Origin: Flavobacteriaceae bacterium
Lineage (GTDB): Bacteria > Bacteroidota > Bacteroidia > Flavobacteriales > Flavobacteriaceae
Assembly: GCA_024638165.1 (NCBI GenBank)
Contig: JAHEKV010000001.1
Location: 1 to 64,000 of the forward strand
Direction of reading: 5' to 3'
Length of the DNA: 64,000 nucleotides
The position numbers and the translations under genes are program-made. Below the pieces are notes generated by a model, which did not search any database, had not been told where the DNA came from, and worked only from the letters and a program-made list of their open reading frames with translations. This document shows positions 33,017-40,939 of this stretch, in pieces (positions within the stretch are counted from its first letter, which is position 1; each line of letters begins with the position of its first letter).

Positions 33017-35788
33017 TTAATGCGCCTCTAACCAGTTGGTTCCCCATCCGATATCTACTTTTAATTGAACGGGTAGTTTGAAGGCGTTTTCCATTCGCTC
33101 TGTTATCAGTTGTTTCAATGCCTCAACCTCGGTTTTATGTGCGTCGAAAACCAATTCATCATGCACCTGCAATAACATTTTACTCTTCATTTTTTTCTCC
33201 TGTAATTCGGCATGAATGTCAATCATTGCTTTTTTTATGATATCTGCCGCTGAACCTTGAATAGGGGCATTGATGGCATTTCGTTCGGCTGCTGATCGTA
33301 CAATGGCATTGGAAGATTGAATTCCAGCTAAATATCTTTTTCTACCCATAACAGTGCTTACATAACCTTCTTCTCTTGCATGCGCAACTTGATCGGCAAT
33401 GAACGAGGTGAGTTTTGGGTAAGTTTTGTAGTATAATTCAATGAGTTCCTTTGATTCGCTTCTAGAAAGATTCGTTTGATTGCTCAACCCGAATGCAGAT
33501 ACTCCATATAAAATTCCGAAGTTGACAGTCTTGGCTTGACTTCGTTGTTCTCTAGTAACTGCATCGATAGCAACGTTAAAGACTCTTGAGGCTGTATCGG
33601 CATGAATATCTTGATTGGATTCAAATGCCGCCATCATCGTGTCTTCTTCGCTGAGGGCCGCTATGATTCGGAGTTCAATTTGGGAATAATCAGCTGCCAG
33701 TAAAATATGATCCTCATCTTTAGCGATAAACGCCTGTCTGATTCTTCGCCCTTGTGCGGTACGTATGGGGATGTTTTGCAGGTTAGGATTCACACTACTC
33801 AGCCTACCCGTAGCGGCTACCGTTTGCATGAATTTTGTGTGAACTCTTAGAGTGTTCGGGTTAACCTGTTGGGGGAGCGCATCGACATAGGTGCTTTTTA
33901 GTTTTGTTAAGCTTCGATAGGCTAAAATATCTTTGGCGATTTGATGCTCTTTTGCTAATTCGGTGAGTATATCTTCTCCGGTAGCGTACTGTCCGGTTTT
34001 GGTCTTTTTAGGTTTTTTTGAGAGTTGAAGATTTTCGAATAATACGATTCCGAGTTGTTTGGGGGATCCAATATTAAAGGTCTCTCCGGCTTGCTCGTAG
34101 ATCTGATTCTCGAGCTTCTCAATTTGACTTGAAAATTCAGAATTCAGTTCAGATAAATAGGGGGTGTCTAGACGAATTCCATTGAGTTCCATCTTCGCTA
34201 ACACTCGAAGCAGTGGAATTTCGATTTCTTCAAAAAGTACTTTTAAGTTATCCTTCTGAAGCTCCAACTTAAAATGATGGTAGAGTTGTAATCCGATATC
34301 TGCGTCTTCGCACAAGACTTTGATTTTAGTTTCTTCAGGCCATTCGCTAAAGGTTCCTTTCGGTTGTAACTCTAATCTTTTTCCTAAATACGTTTCGCTC
34401 AGAACTCTTCGATCATGCCTCATGTCGGGGTTTATCAGGTAATGGGCTAGCAAAGTGTCGAAAAGAGCCCCATTTAAATCGATGCCTTCGCGAATGAGAC
34501 TTTTCAGTACTGTTTTTAATTCCTGACCAATGAATTTTTTGTCGGATGCGAAAATCGATCGAAGCTTTTCTAATTTAAGTTCTCGCTCCTCTGACAGATC
34601 GAGATAGTACCCTTTCTGTGACTCCCACGAGAATCCGATCGCTATGATTTGAGGTTCGAACCCGTCGATATCATCGTAAGAAAAGCTCAAGCTGATCTCT
34701 TTTTTGGTCTCTAAAACTTGAATGAATCGACTAAAAGTTCCGGGGCTATTGATTACTTGATAAAAGGATGCCTCAGTCGGTACCTTCGACTCATCTGAAG
34801 CTTGATTGGTGTCGAAAAGAGAAAATTGACCTGAACCTGGAACAGCCGTTTTTTCTTCTTTGACGGGTGCTGAGGTATTTTCTTCATTTGAGCCGCTCTT
34901 TGAGAAAGTTTTGATAAACTGGTCTTTCATTCGACGAAACTCGAGTACCTCAAAGAGTTCGGTGACCTTTTCAATATCTGGTTCAGATAGTTCAAAGCTT
35001 GTTGGGTCAAACTGTACCTTACAATCGATCTTGATCGTCGCTAACTCTTTTGATAGCAACCCAAGTTCTGCATTCTCCTCAATCCGTTCTTTAAGTTTTC
35101 CTTTTAATTCGTGGGTATTCTTAAGTAGATTTTCTAAACTACCATACTGGTCGATCAGTTTCTTTGCAGTTTTATCTCCCACTCCAGGAAAACCAGGGAT
35201 ATTGTCACTGGCGTCACCCATCATGCCGAGATAGTCGATCACTTGCTTGGGTTCTTTCACGCCGAATCGTTCTTGAATCTCTGGTATGCCCCAGATTTCA
35301 ATATCACCTCCTCCTCGCGCAGGGCGATACATGAAAATATTTTCACTTACCAGTTGTCCAAAGTCTTTGTCTGGAGTAACCATGTAAACCTTAAAATCTT
35401 CTTTCTCGGCCTGTTTTGAAAGGGTGCCTATTAAATCATCTGCCTCGTAGCCCTCCTTTACAATGACTGGAATGTGCATCGCCTTTAGAAGGGCCTCGAT
35501 ATGTGGAACGGCAAATTTGATGGCTTCAGGGGTACTTTCTCTATTTGCCTTGTAGTCTTTGAATAATTCAGTTCTTTCTACACTGCCGCCTTTGTCAAAA
35601 CAAACCGCCAAGTATTCTGGGTTTTCTTTTCGAATCAGGTCAAGAAGGGAATTCATGAAGCCCATAACGGCTGAGGTATCTTCACCCTTTGAATTGATTC
35701 GAGGGTTTTTAATCAGGGCGTAGTAACCTCTAAATATTAGTGCGTAAGCATCGACGAGAAATAAACGTTTGTTGGGTGTATTCGACAT
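33017..35788 (-). CDS. polA: DNA polymerase I
   Basis: This is an A-family polymerase of 923 residues for Okazaki-fragment processing and repair synthesis. The N-terminal 5'-3' exonuclease (1-290) has LFLVDAYALIFRGYYAL, GYEADDLIGTL and MMGDASDNIPG. The polymerase domain has motif A DYSQIELRIIAAL, motif B RSQAKTVNFGILYG and motif C QVHDELVFDA. The central 3'-5' exonuclease domain looks inactive: the DxE site reads SFSYD (about 368-372) and the later Asp is missing (GQELKTV, 421-427). The linker carries a clamp-binding-like QFSLF at 321-325. It is divergent from the metallophosphoesterase gene. Confidence 0.96.
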   Translation of the reverse strand: MSNTPNKRLFLVDAYALIFRGYYALIKNPRINSKGEDTSAVMGFMNSLLDLIRKENPEYLAVCFDKGGSVERTELFKDYKANRESTPEAIKFAVPHIEALLKAMHIPVIVKEGYEADDLIGTLSKQAEKEDFKVYMVTPDKDFGQLVSENIFMYRPARGGGDIEIWGIPEIQERFGVKEPKQVIDYLGMMGDASDNIPGFPGVGDKTAKKLIDQYGSLENLLKNTHELKGKLKERIEENAELGLLSKELATIKIDCKVQFDPTSFELSEPDIEKVTELFEVLEFRRMKDQFIKTFSKSGSNEENTSAPVKEEKTAVPGSGQFSLFDTNQASDESKVPTEASFYQVINSPGTFSRFIQVLETKKEISLSFSYDDIDGFEPQIIAIGFSWESQKGYYLDLSEERELKLEKLRSIFASDKKFIGQELKTVLKSLIREGIDLNGALFDTLLAHYLINPDMRHDRRVLSETYLGKRLELQPKGTFSEWPEETKIKVLCEDADIGLQLYHHFKLELQKDNLKVLFEEIEIPLLRVLAKMELNGIRLDTPYLSELNSEFSSQIEKLENQIYEQAGETFNIGSPKQLGIVLFENLQLSKKPKKTKTGQYATGEDILTELAKEHQIAKDILAYRSLTKLKSTYVDALPQQVNPNTLRVHTKFMQTVAATGRLSSVNPNLQNIPIRTAQGRRIRQAFIAKDEDHILLAADYSQIELRIIAALSEEDTMMAAFESNQDIHADTASRVFNVAIDAVTREQRSQAKTVNFGILYGVSAFGLSNQTNLSRSESKELIELYYKTYPKLTSFIADQVAHAREEGYVSTVMGRKRYLAGIQSSNAIVRSAAERNAINAPIQGSAADIIKKAMIDIHAELQEKKMKSKMLLQVHDELVFDAHKTEVEALKQLITERMENAFKLPVQLKVDIGWGTNWLEAH

Positions 35789-35855
35789 GTTTTACTGAAA
35801 TAAAAACGAGAAAGCAAGATAACCGATTTTAATGGTAACCGGCCTCTTTTAGCAG

Positions 35856-35863
35856 TATTTTTG
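35856..35863 (+). promoter_or_regulatory. -7 element of the metallophosphoesterase gene (TATTTTTG)
   Basis: An exact TAnnTTTG match. It overlaps the in-frame TTG at 35861, so that codon cannot be the translation start; the ATG at 35882 is then preceded by a leader of about 12 bases. Confidence 0.55.
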
Positions 35864-35881
35864 CCAAACACAATATCGTAC

Positions 35882-37096
35882 ATGGGCTATTTTGCATTTG
35901 TTTTTACGACCCTTTATCTAGGGCTTTCGATCTATCTTTTTTATCACTTGAGGAGGATGAAAATCTCAAAGGGCTTGTTCTGGTCCTTGGTTGTATTTTT
36001 TATGAGTAGTTTTTTGTTAGGAGCTGCTGCTAGTTGGATAGAAATACCACTTTCAAAGGTGACAGAATCATGGTTTAGGGCTTTCGTATTTGCTTGTTTT
36101 GTAGCTCTTTTAATGAGTACCCCGATTTTCTTTTTACGAGATCTAGTTAGTGCGGTTAAAAAAGGATATATCCGACTCACTTCTAAGGAAGAGACTTCGA
36201 CGAAAGCCTTTCGGTCGCGCCGAGATTTCTTGTCTTCTGCAGCCGTTACAGTAGGAGCAGTACCGTTTACCTCCTTACTTGCGGGTATTGGTGGCAAATA
36301 CAACTATAAAATTCACAATTACGAATTGACCTTCTCCAACCTTCCCAAAGCTTTTGACGGCTTTAAGGTGGTACAGCTATCTGATTTGCACCTAGGAAGC
36401 TTTGATGATTTAGATGCGGTTGCTGAAGGTTTAGATTTGGTCAATGTGCAGCGACCTGACTTGTTGTTGTTTACTGGTGATATGGTTAATAATAAATCCT
36501 ACGAAGCCGACCCTTTCATTTCAATGCTCGGTAAGCTTAAGGCTCCGTATGGTAAATTCAGTGTTTTGGGGAATCATGATTACGCTACTTACAATGATGA
36601 TTTCGATTCTGAACAGGCGCGTGCAGATGTTGAGCGTTTGATCGGTCTTCAGGAGCAGATGGGTTTTAGAAACTTGAGAAATGAATCGATTAAAATCACT
36701 TCTGGGGATGATTATTTTCAACTTGTTGGGGTAGAGAACTGGGGAACTGGGCGTTTTTTAAAGGCCGGTGATTTGAATAGAGCTTCGAAGGGATTGAATC
36801 CAGATGTGTTTACGCTACTTATGTCTCATGATCCATCCCATTGGGAAGCTGAGGTAATTGGTCACAACCATCGTTTCGATTTAACGCTCAGCGGACATAC
36901 TCATGGATTTCAATATGGTATCGAAGTAGCAGGTTTACAGTGGAGTCCTTCTAAATTTCGTTATCCACAGTGGGCGGGTATGTATGAAAAGAATGAACGT
37001 CTAATAAATGTCAATAGAGGTTTTGGATTTTTAGGTTATCCAGGGAGGTTTGGAATATGGCCTGAGATTACCGTAATTACCTTAAAATCTGCGTAG
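35882..37096 (+). CDS. membrane-anchored metallophosphoesterase with internal twin-arginine segment
   Basis: This 404-residue protein has three membrane helices (about 2-22, 33-54, 66-90), then a cytoplasmic loop ending RSRRDFLSSAAVTVGAVPF, a twin-arginine-like motif leading into a fourth hydrophobic segment. A YkuE/YaeI-like calcineurin-type phosphoesterase domain follows: VVQLSDLHLGSFD, LLFTGDMVNN, VLGNHDYATY and LTLSGHTHGFQYG hold all the metal ligands. Charge distribution places the domain outside the cytoplasm. The start at ATG 35882 is chosen because the upstream TTG lies inside a -7 promoter box. The substrate is unknown; relatives cleave lipid pyrophosphates such as UDP-diacylglucosamine or phosphodiesters. 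Confidence 0.85.
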   Translation: MGYFAFVFTTLYLGLSIYLFYHLRRMKISKGLFWSLVVFFMSSFLLGAAASWIEIPLSKVTESWFRAFVFACFVALLMSTPIFFLRDLVSAVKKGYIRLTSKEETSTKAFRSRRDFLSSAAVTVGAVPFTSLLAGIGGKYNYKIHNYELTFSNLPKAFDGFKVVQLSDLHLGSFDDLDAVAEGLDLVNVQRPDLLLFTGDMVNNKSYEADPFISMLGKLKAPYGKFSVLGNHDYATYNDDFDSEQARADVERLIGLQEQMGFRNLRNESIKITSGDDYFQLVGVENWGTGRFLKAGDLNRASKGLNPDVFTLLMSHDPSHWEAEVIGHNHRFDLTLSGHTHGFQYGIEVAGLQWSPSKFRYPQWAGMYEKNERLINVNRGFGFLGYPGRFGIWPEITVITLKSA

Positions 37097-37149
37097 AAGA
37101 ATATTAGAATTTGCAATTTTACTAACTTGCAACTCCAATTAAACCTGAT

Positions 37150-37446
37150 ATGTCAAAATTTGGCGAGCTTATAGACCTTAGTGTCCCGGTGTTATTTAAC
37201 TTCTATGCAGAGTGGAACGACGATTCTGTTGCCATGACTCCCGTGCTCAACGATGTTGCAGCCGCATCGGGTGACCGCGCAAAGGTGATTAAAATTGATG
37301 TCGACAAGAATCAAGAATTAGCTCAAGCGCTTCGCATTAAAAGTTTACCTACCCTAGTTATTTACAAACAAGGTGAAATGGTGTGGCGACAGAGCGGAGA
37401 GTTAGATGCTAACACGCTTCTTGGTATTCTAAACGAATACGTTTAA
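37150..37446 (+). CDS. thioredoxin-fold protein lacking active-site cysteines
   Basis: This 98-residue single thioredoxin domain has the usual pattern VLFNFYAEWNDDSVAMTPVL, but the WCGPC active site reads WNDDS (about 22-26) and the protein has no cysteine at all. The cis-proline loop SLPTLVIYKQGE (about 72-83) and the final helix are kept, so the fold is probably intact while thiol-disulfide exchange is impossible. It has no signal peptide. It probably acts as a binding or scaffold protein rather than a reductase; its partner is unknown. Its stop codon overlaps that of the convergent DUF2723 gene by 4 bases (TTAA). Confidence 0.83.
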   Translation: MSKFGELIDLSVPVLFNFYAEWNDDSVAMTPVLNDVAAASGDRAKVIKIDVDKNQELAQALRIKSLPTLVIYKQGEMVWRQSGELDANTLLGILNEYV

Positions 37447-40400
37447 TTCACTAAATATTCTCCAGAGCTTTCAAGTACTTCTATTAGCTGCTCTAATTGA
37501 GTATTAAATTCGTCGGTATACGGATCGATGAATTCGTTATCTCCCATATCGCTTGATATATCGATCACTCTTCTGCAAGCTTCTAAGTCTCTGTATATTT
37601 CCTCGATTCTGAGGTAACTTTCGTCAGCATCTAGACTCGCATAATACCTTAGGCGATCTAAGTAGATGGCCAGTAGTTCTTTACTCAGTTTCTGTGCCTT
37701 TTCGTCTTTTTGAATACTGTAGTATCCTTGAATAAAAGGTTCGACGAATGTATAGAATTTAAAGGTCTTAAGAGGCATTTTAGTTACACCTAGGTCTAAT
37801 ACTTCTTCTGCCATTTCAAGGCGATCCTCAACAATGAGTTGCTCGGCTAATCGTGCAAGATTACTTCTAAAGGTGATTCCTTGCGCTCGGGTTTGAGTGT
37901 CAATATAAATCGATTCATCCTCGCTGTTTCCCCAATCCCAGCTCATAACGATGTCATACATGAGTTGGCTGTCTATTCGTCCAATATCGAACCCTCCGTT
38001 GTCAGGTGTAAGTATAGGTACGAGTTTGAACACTAAGCCATCGAGCTGAAGATAATCTTTCATGTATAGGTATTCGGCAGAATCTAAACTTCCGCCAGAG
38101 AAATAGATGGGTCTTGACCAATCATTGGTGTTTAAGATATCTAGCATTAGTAACCGGTTCTTTGCAAGAGCCGACTGTGGAAGATCGATATCGATATAGT
38201 CGACGATAAGCTCTGAGTCCTGAGGCTTAACGATGCCGCTTTTGATAACCGCTTCCTTATTAACGGGTACTCTGATTTTATGGGTCGGATAATAAACAAT
38301 ATCTAACTGCTCAGGTTCGAATTGGCTAAGATCTGCTCCTTGCTTTTCTAGGAGGTAGCTGATTTTTGTTTCTTTTCGACCACTGCTTACCCAATCCATG
38401 AAATCAGCAAGTAACCAGCGCTCCTCTTGAATTTCAGGGACAGGTTGATAATACAGTAAATCTCTTGTTCCGTAGCGATACTTTTGGTGCGTTAGTTTGG
38501 ATGGAATAGGACTGCTTTCATACGCCTGACGCTTCATTTGGTCGATGTACCAGTCAGTCGCTAAAAGGCTTGAGTTTACGATACGAACATCGGTACGATA
38601 ACCTTCAATTTCTTGCAGATACCATAGAGGGAAGGTGTCATTGTCTCCGATAGTAAAAAGCAGCGCATCTTTATTCTCTACACAAGAGTCTAAGTAGGCT
38701 TTTGCAGTAGCTCGTGCAGTATAGCGATTAGATCGATCGTGATCATCCCAATTTTCAAATGCCATTAGTAGGGGGATGAGAAGGAGAAGACTTCCTAATG
38801 CTAACTGTTTTTGCGGTTGTTGTATAATATCTTTAAGCCTCTCGAAGACGGCATAAGCTCCAAGGCCAATCCATACAGAGAAAATGAAGAATGATCCAAC
38901 GAGCGAATAATCTCTTTCTCGAGGTTGAAATAGGGTTGGATTCGTGTAGAATTGAATGGCTAAACCGGTAAACACAAAGAAAACCAGTAGTGACCAAAAA
39001 GATTTCCAGTCCCGTTTAGCGTGAAAATAGGCTCCGATTAATCCTAGAATTAAGGGTAGAAAGTAATAAGTATTTCGAGCTTTATTTTCTTTTAAATCTT
39101 TAGGCAGATCGTTTTGATTACCTAGGCGAATACTATCAATAAATGGAATTCCACTCAACCATTCACCTTGTGCATTGAAACGCCCCTGTTCGTCAGAGGC
39201 TCTTCCAGTGAAATTCCACATAAAATACCTCCAATACATATAACCAAACTGAAAATCGAATAGGTAAGTAAGGTTTTGTGCAATCGTCGGAGGTTTAATC
39301 TCTATATAGTCAGAGAAGTTCTTCAAGAAGTCGAGGTATTGCGCTGTTTCAATTTCTCCTTGAGCACTTCTCGTTTTAAATTCATTAACTGCTTTTCTCA
39401 GTTCGGTATTACCTAGGTATTCGGGTCTTATAGAAAAGTCTAATCGACCGTAAAATTTCATGTAGTTTTCGGCCGAAGATGGGCTCCACATTCTAGGGAG
39501 AAGGCCAATGTGATTTGGATTGGGTCCTTGAATAGCCCCTTTGTAATTGTTTACAATTTCATAGCGACCCAATTTGTGATTCTTTTCGTATTTCGGTTTT
39601 CCGTCTTGATCTGGGCCAGCTTCAGCGAAATAATCGGAGTAGTATGAACCATAAAAAGGACTTTCTGGGGCTGGATATTGCTCGCGGTTATAATAAGCCA
39701 GAAGCGCTCGAGCATCTTCAGGATTATTCTCATTAACCACCGTACCCGCATTAGCTCGTATAGGTAGCATTAGCCAAGTAGAAAGACCTAGAAAGAAAAA
39801 GAATACACTATGTGTGAGTAAAGACCAGATTGGATTACTCGCTTTATTCGAGCGCTTAATGGCGTATAGGAATGCGGCAGTTAAAACAATACCGAGGAAA
39901 ATACTTCCTGAGTTAAAGGGTAATCCTATACTGTTTACCATGAAGATTTCTACCGCACCAAATAGTCTCAATATATAAGTAAGGGAAAATTTAAATACCA
40001 AAAATAGAAGGGCTACCACGCTGACATGAGCGACGATAAAGTTTTTAACCGTAATCTGATGATACTTCTTGAAATAGTAGAGTAGACCAATCGATGGAAT
40101 CGCTAGGAATCCCATGAATTGAATTCCAAAGACCAATCCGACAACGAAACTTATAAACAACACCCATCGATCCGCTTTATCGTCTTTGAGTTCATCGGTC
40201 CATCGAATTCCTAAATAAAGTAGGAGTGCCATCATGAGACTTGCCATGGCATAAACTTCAGTTTCAACGGCGTTAAACCAAAAGCTGTCGGAGAAACAAA
40301 GGGCGAGTGCTCCGATTGTGCTCGCTGTTACCAGTTTTAATTCTTCAGCGGATGTTTCAGAATTTCCGATAATTCTTCGAATTAATCGATGAATGATTTG

Positions 40401-40694
40401 ATAGGTAAGTAAAATGGTGAGTGCACTAGAAAACACGGAGACAGAGTTCACCATAAGTGCTATCTTCTCTGGATCACCAAAGGTGAAAAGCGCGGCAAAT
40501 GCTCCAATAATTTGAAAAAGGGGGGCTCCAGGGGGGTGACCTACCTGTAATTTTGCAGAAGTAGCGATGTATTCTCCAGCATCCCAAAAGCTAACAGTGG
40601 GTTCAACGGTAAGCCCATAAGTTAAAAGAGCAACTGTAAATACTAGCCATGCACCAATATTTTGATAACTCATTTTCTTTATTATTTCCCTCAT
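37443..40694 (-). CDS. DUF2723 family large membrane protein (GT117-type, putative O-mannosyltransferase fold)
   Basis: This 1083-residue protein starts with YGLTVEPTVSFWDAGEYIA and LQVGHPPGAPLFQIIGAF, the signature of the Bacteroidota DUF2723 family, whose layout resembles GT-C glycosyltransferases: about 12 membrane helices in residues 10-320 and 545-680, then a soluble domain (about 690-1083) ending in a helical, TPR-like region. The Asp/Glu pair in WDAGEY sits where GT-C enzymes keep a catalytic acid. The function is untested as far as I know; a role in protein or lipid glycosylation is inferred from fold. A second in-frame ATG at 40673 (MSYQNIGAW) is an equally good start. Confidence 0.85.
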   Translation of the reverse strand: MREIIKKMSYQNIGAWLVFTVALLTYGLTVEPTVSFWDAGEYIATSAKLQVGHPPGAPLFQIIGAFAALFTFGDPEKIALMVNSVSVFSSALTILLTYQIIHRLIRRIIGNSETSAEELKLVTASTIGALALCFSDSFWFNAVETEVYAMASLMMALLLYLGIRWTDELKDDKADRWVLFISFVVGLVFGIQFMGFLAIPSIGLLYYFKKYHQITVKNFIVAHVSVVALLFLVFKFSLTYILRLFGAVEIFMVNSIGLPFNSGSIFLGIVLTAAFLYAIKRSNKASNPIWSLLTHSVFFFFLGLSTWLMLPIRANAGTVVNENNPEDARALLAYYNREQYPAPESPFYGSYYSDYFAEAGPDQDGKPKYEKNHKLGRYEIVNNYKGAIQGPNPNHIGLLPRMWSPSSAENYMKFYGRLDFSIRPEYLGNTELRKAVNEFKTRSAQGEIETAQYLDFLKNFSDYIEIKPPTIAQNLTYLFDFQFGYMYWRYFMWNFTGRASDEQGRFNAQGEWLSGIPFIDSIRLGNQNDLPKDLKENKARNTYYFLPLILGLIGAYFHAKRDWKSFWSLLVFFVFTGLAIQFYTNPTLFQPRERDYSLVGSFFIFSVWIGLGAYAVFERLKDIIQQPQKQLALGSLLLLIPLLMAFENWDDHDRSNRYTARATAKAYLDSCVENKDALLFTIGDNDTFPLWYLQEIEGYRTDVRIVNSSLLATDWYIDQMKRQAYESSPIPSKLTHQKYRYGTRDLLYYQPVPEIQEERWLLADFMDWVSSGRKETKISYLLEKQGADLSQFEPEQLDIVYYPTHKIRVPVNKEAVIKSGIVKPQDSELIVDYIDIDLPQSALAKNRLLMLDILNTNDWSRPIYFSGGSLDSAEYLYMKDYLQLDGLVFKLVPILTPDNGGFDIGRIDSQLMYDIVMSWDWGNSEDESIYIDTQTRAQGITFRSNLARLAEQLIVEDRLEMAEEVLDLGVTKMPLKTFKFYTFVEPFIQGYYSIQKDEKAQKLSKELLAIYLDRLRYYASLDADESYLRIEEIYRDLEACRRVIDISSDMGDNEFIDPYTDEFNTQLEQLIEVLESSGEYLVN

Positions 40695-40739
40695 TGTAAA
40701 AATCTTTTTGGAGCGAAGACGAAATTACCATTTTTAATT

Positions 40740-40769
40740 TTTGCTAATTCTAAGAATATTCTAAATTTG
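40740..40769 (+). promoter_or_regulatory. promoter of tRNA-Gln and probably rimP-nusA-infB
   Basis: TTTG at 40740-40743, an 18-base spacer, and TAAATTTG at 40762-40769. The expected start is about 40776, 11 bases before the mature tRNA end. No other promoter is visible before rimP. Confidence 0.65.
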
Positions 40770-40786
40770 CACCCTCGATTGAGTCT

Positions 40787-40861
40787 TGGCCTATGGTGTA
40801 ATTGGTAACACAGCTGATTTTGGTTCAGTCGTTCAAGGTTCGAGTCCTTGTAGGCCAACCA
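40787..40861 (+). tRNA. tRNA-Gln (UUG anticodon), CCA encoded
   Basis: This is a 75-nt tRNA. The acceptor stem TGGCCTA pairs with TAGGCCA. The anticodon stem GCTGA/TCAGT encloses the loop TTTTGGT with anticodon TTG at 40820-40822, the T loop is GGTTCGAGTCC, and CCA is at 40859-40861. It is directly upstream of rimP-nusA-infB, the place occupied by metY in Escherichia coli. Confidence 0.97.
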
Positions 40862-40867
40862 ACTTTC

Positions 40868-40884
40868 TTCAAGCTTAGCTTGAA
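40868..40884 (+). other. small hairpin just downstream of tRNA-Gln
   Basis: TTCAAGC, a TTA loop and GCTTGAA form a 7-bp stem starting 7 bases after the tRNA CCA. There is no T tract, so it is more likely a processing signal or spacer structure than a terminator. Confidence 0.4.
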
Positions 40885-40903
40885 CGTTTAGTACAAAGAC
40901 ATG

Positions 40904-40929
40904 AAGAGGGGACATTAGTCCCCTCTTTT
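40904..40929 (+). terminator. terminator or attenuator hairpin between tRNA-Gln and rimP
   Basis: AAGAGGGGAC, an ATTA loop and GTCCCCTCTT form a 10-bp stem followed by a short T run. It ends about 10 bases before the rimP ATG and leaves no room for another promoter, so the downstream operon must depend on read-through. Confidence 0.75.
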
Positions 40930-40939
40930 ATTAGGTAGT

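Noticed and set aside
34860-35234. 124-residue open frame antisense to polA
   Set aside because: It is low-complexity and Ser-rich, lies fully inside the polA exonuclease/linker region and has no start signals.
40691-40915. 74-residue minus-strand frame upstream of the DUF2723 gene
   Set aside because: It runs straight through the tRNA-Gln gene and its terminator, so it cannot be a normal coding gene.
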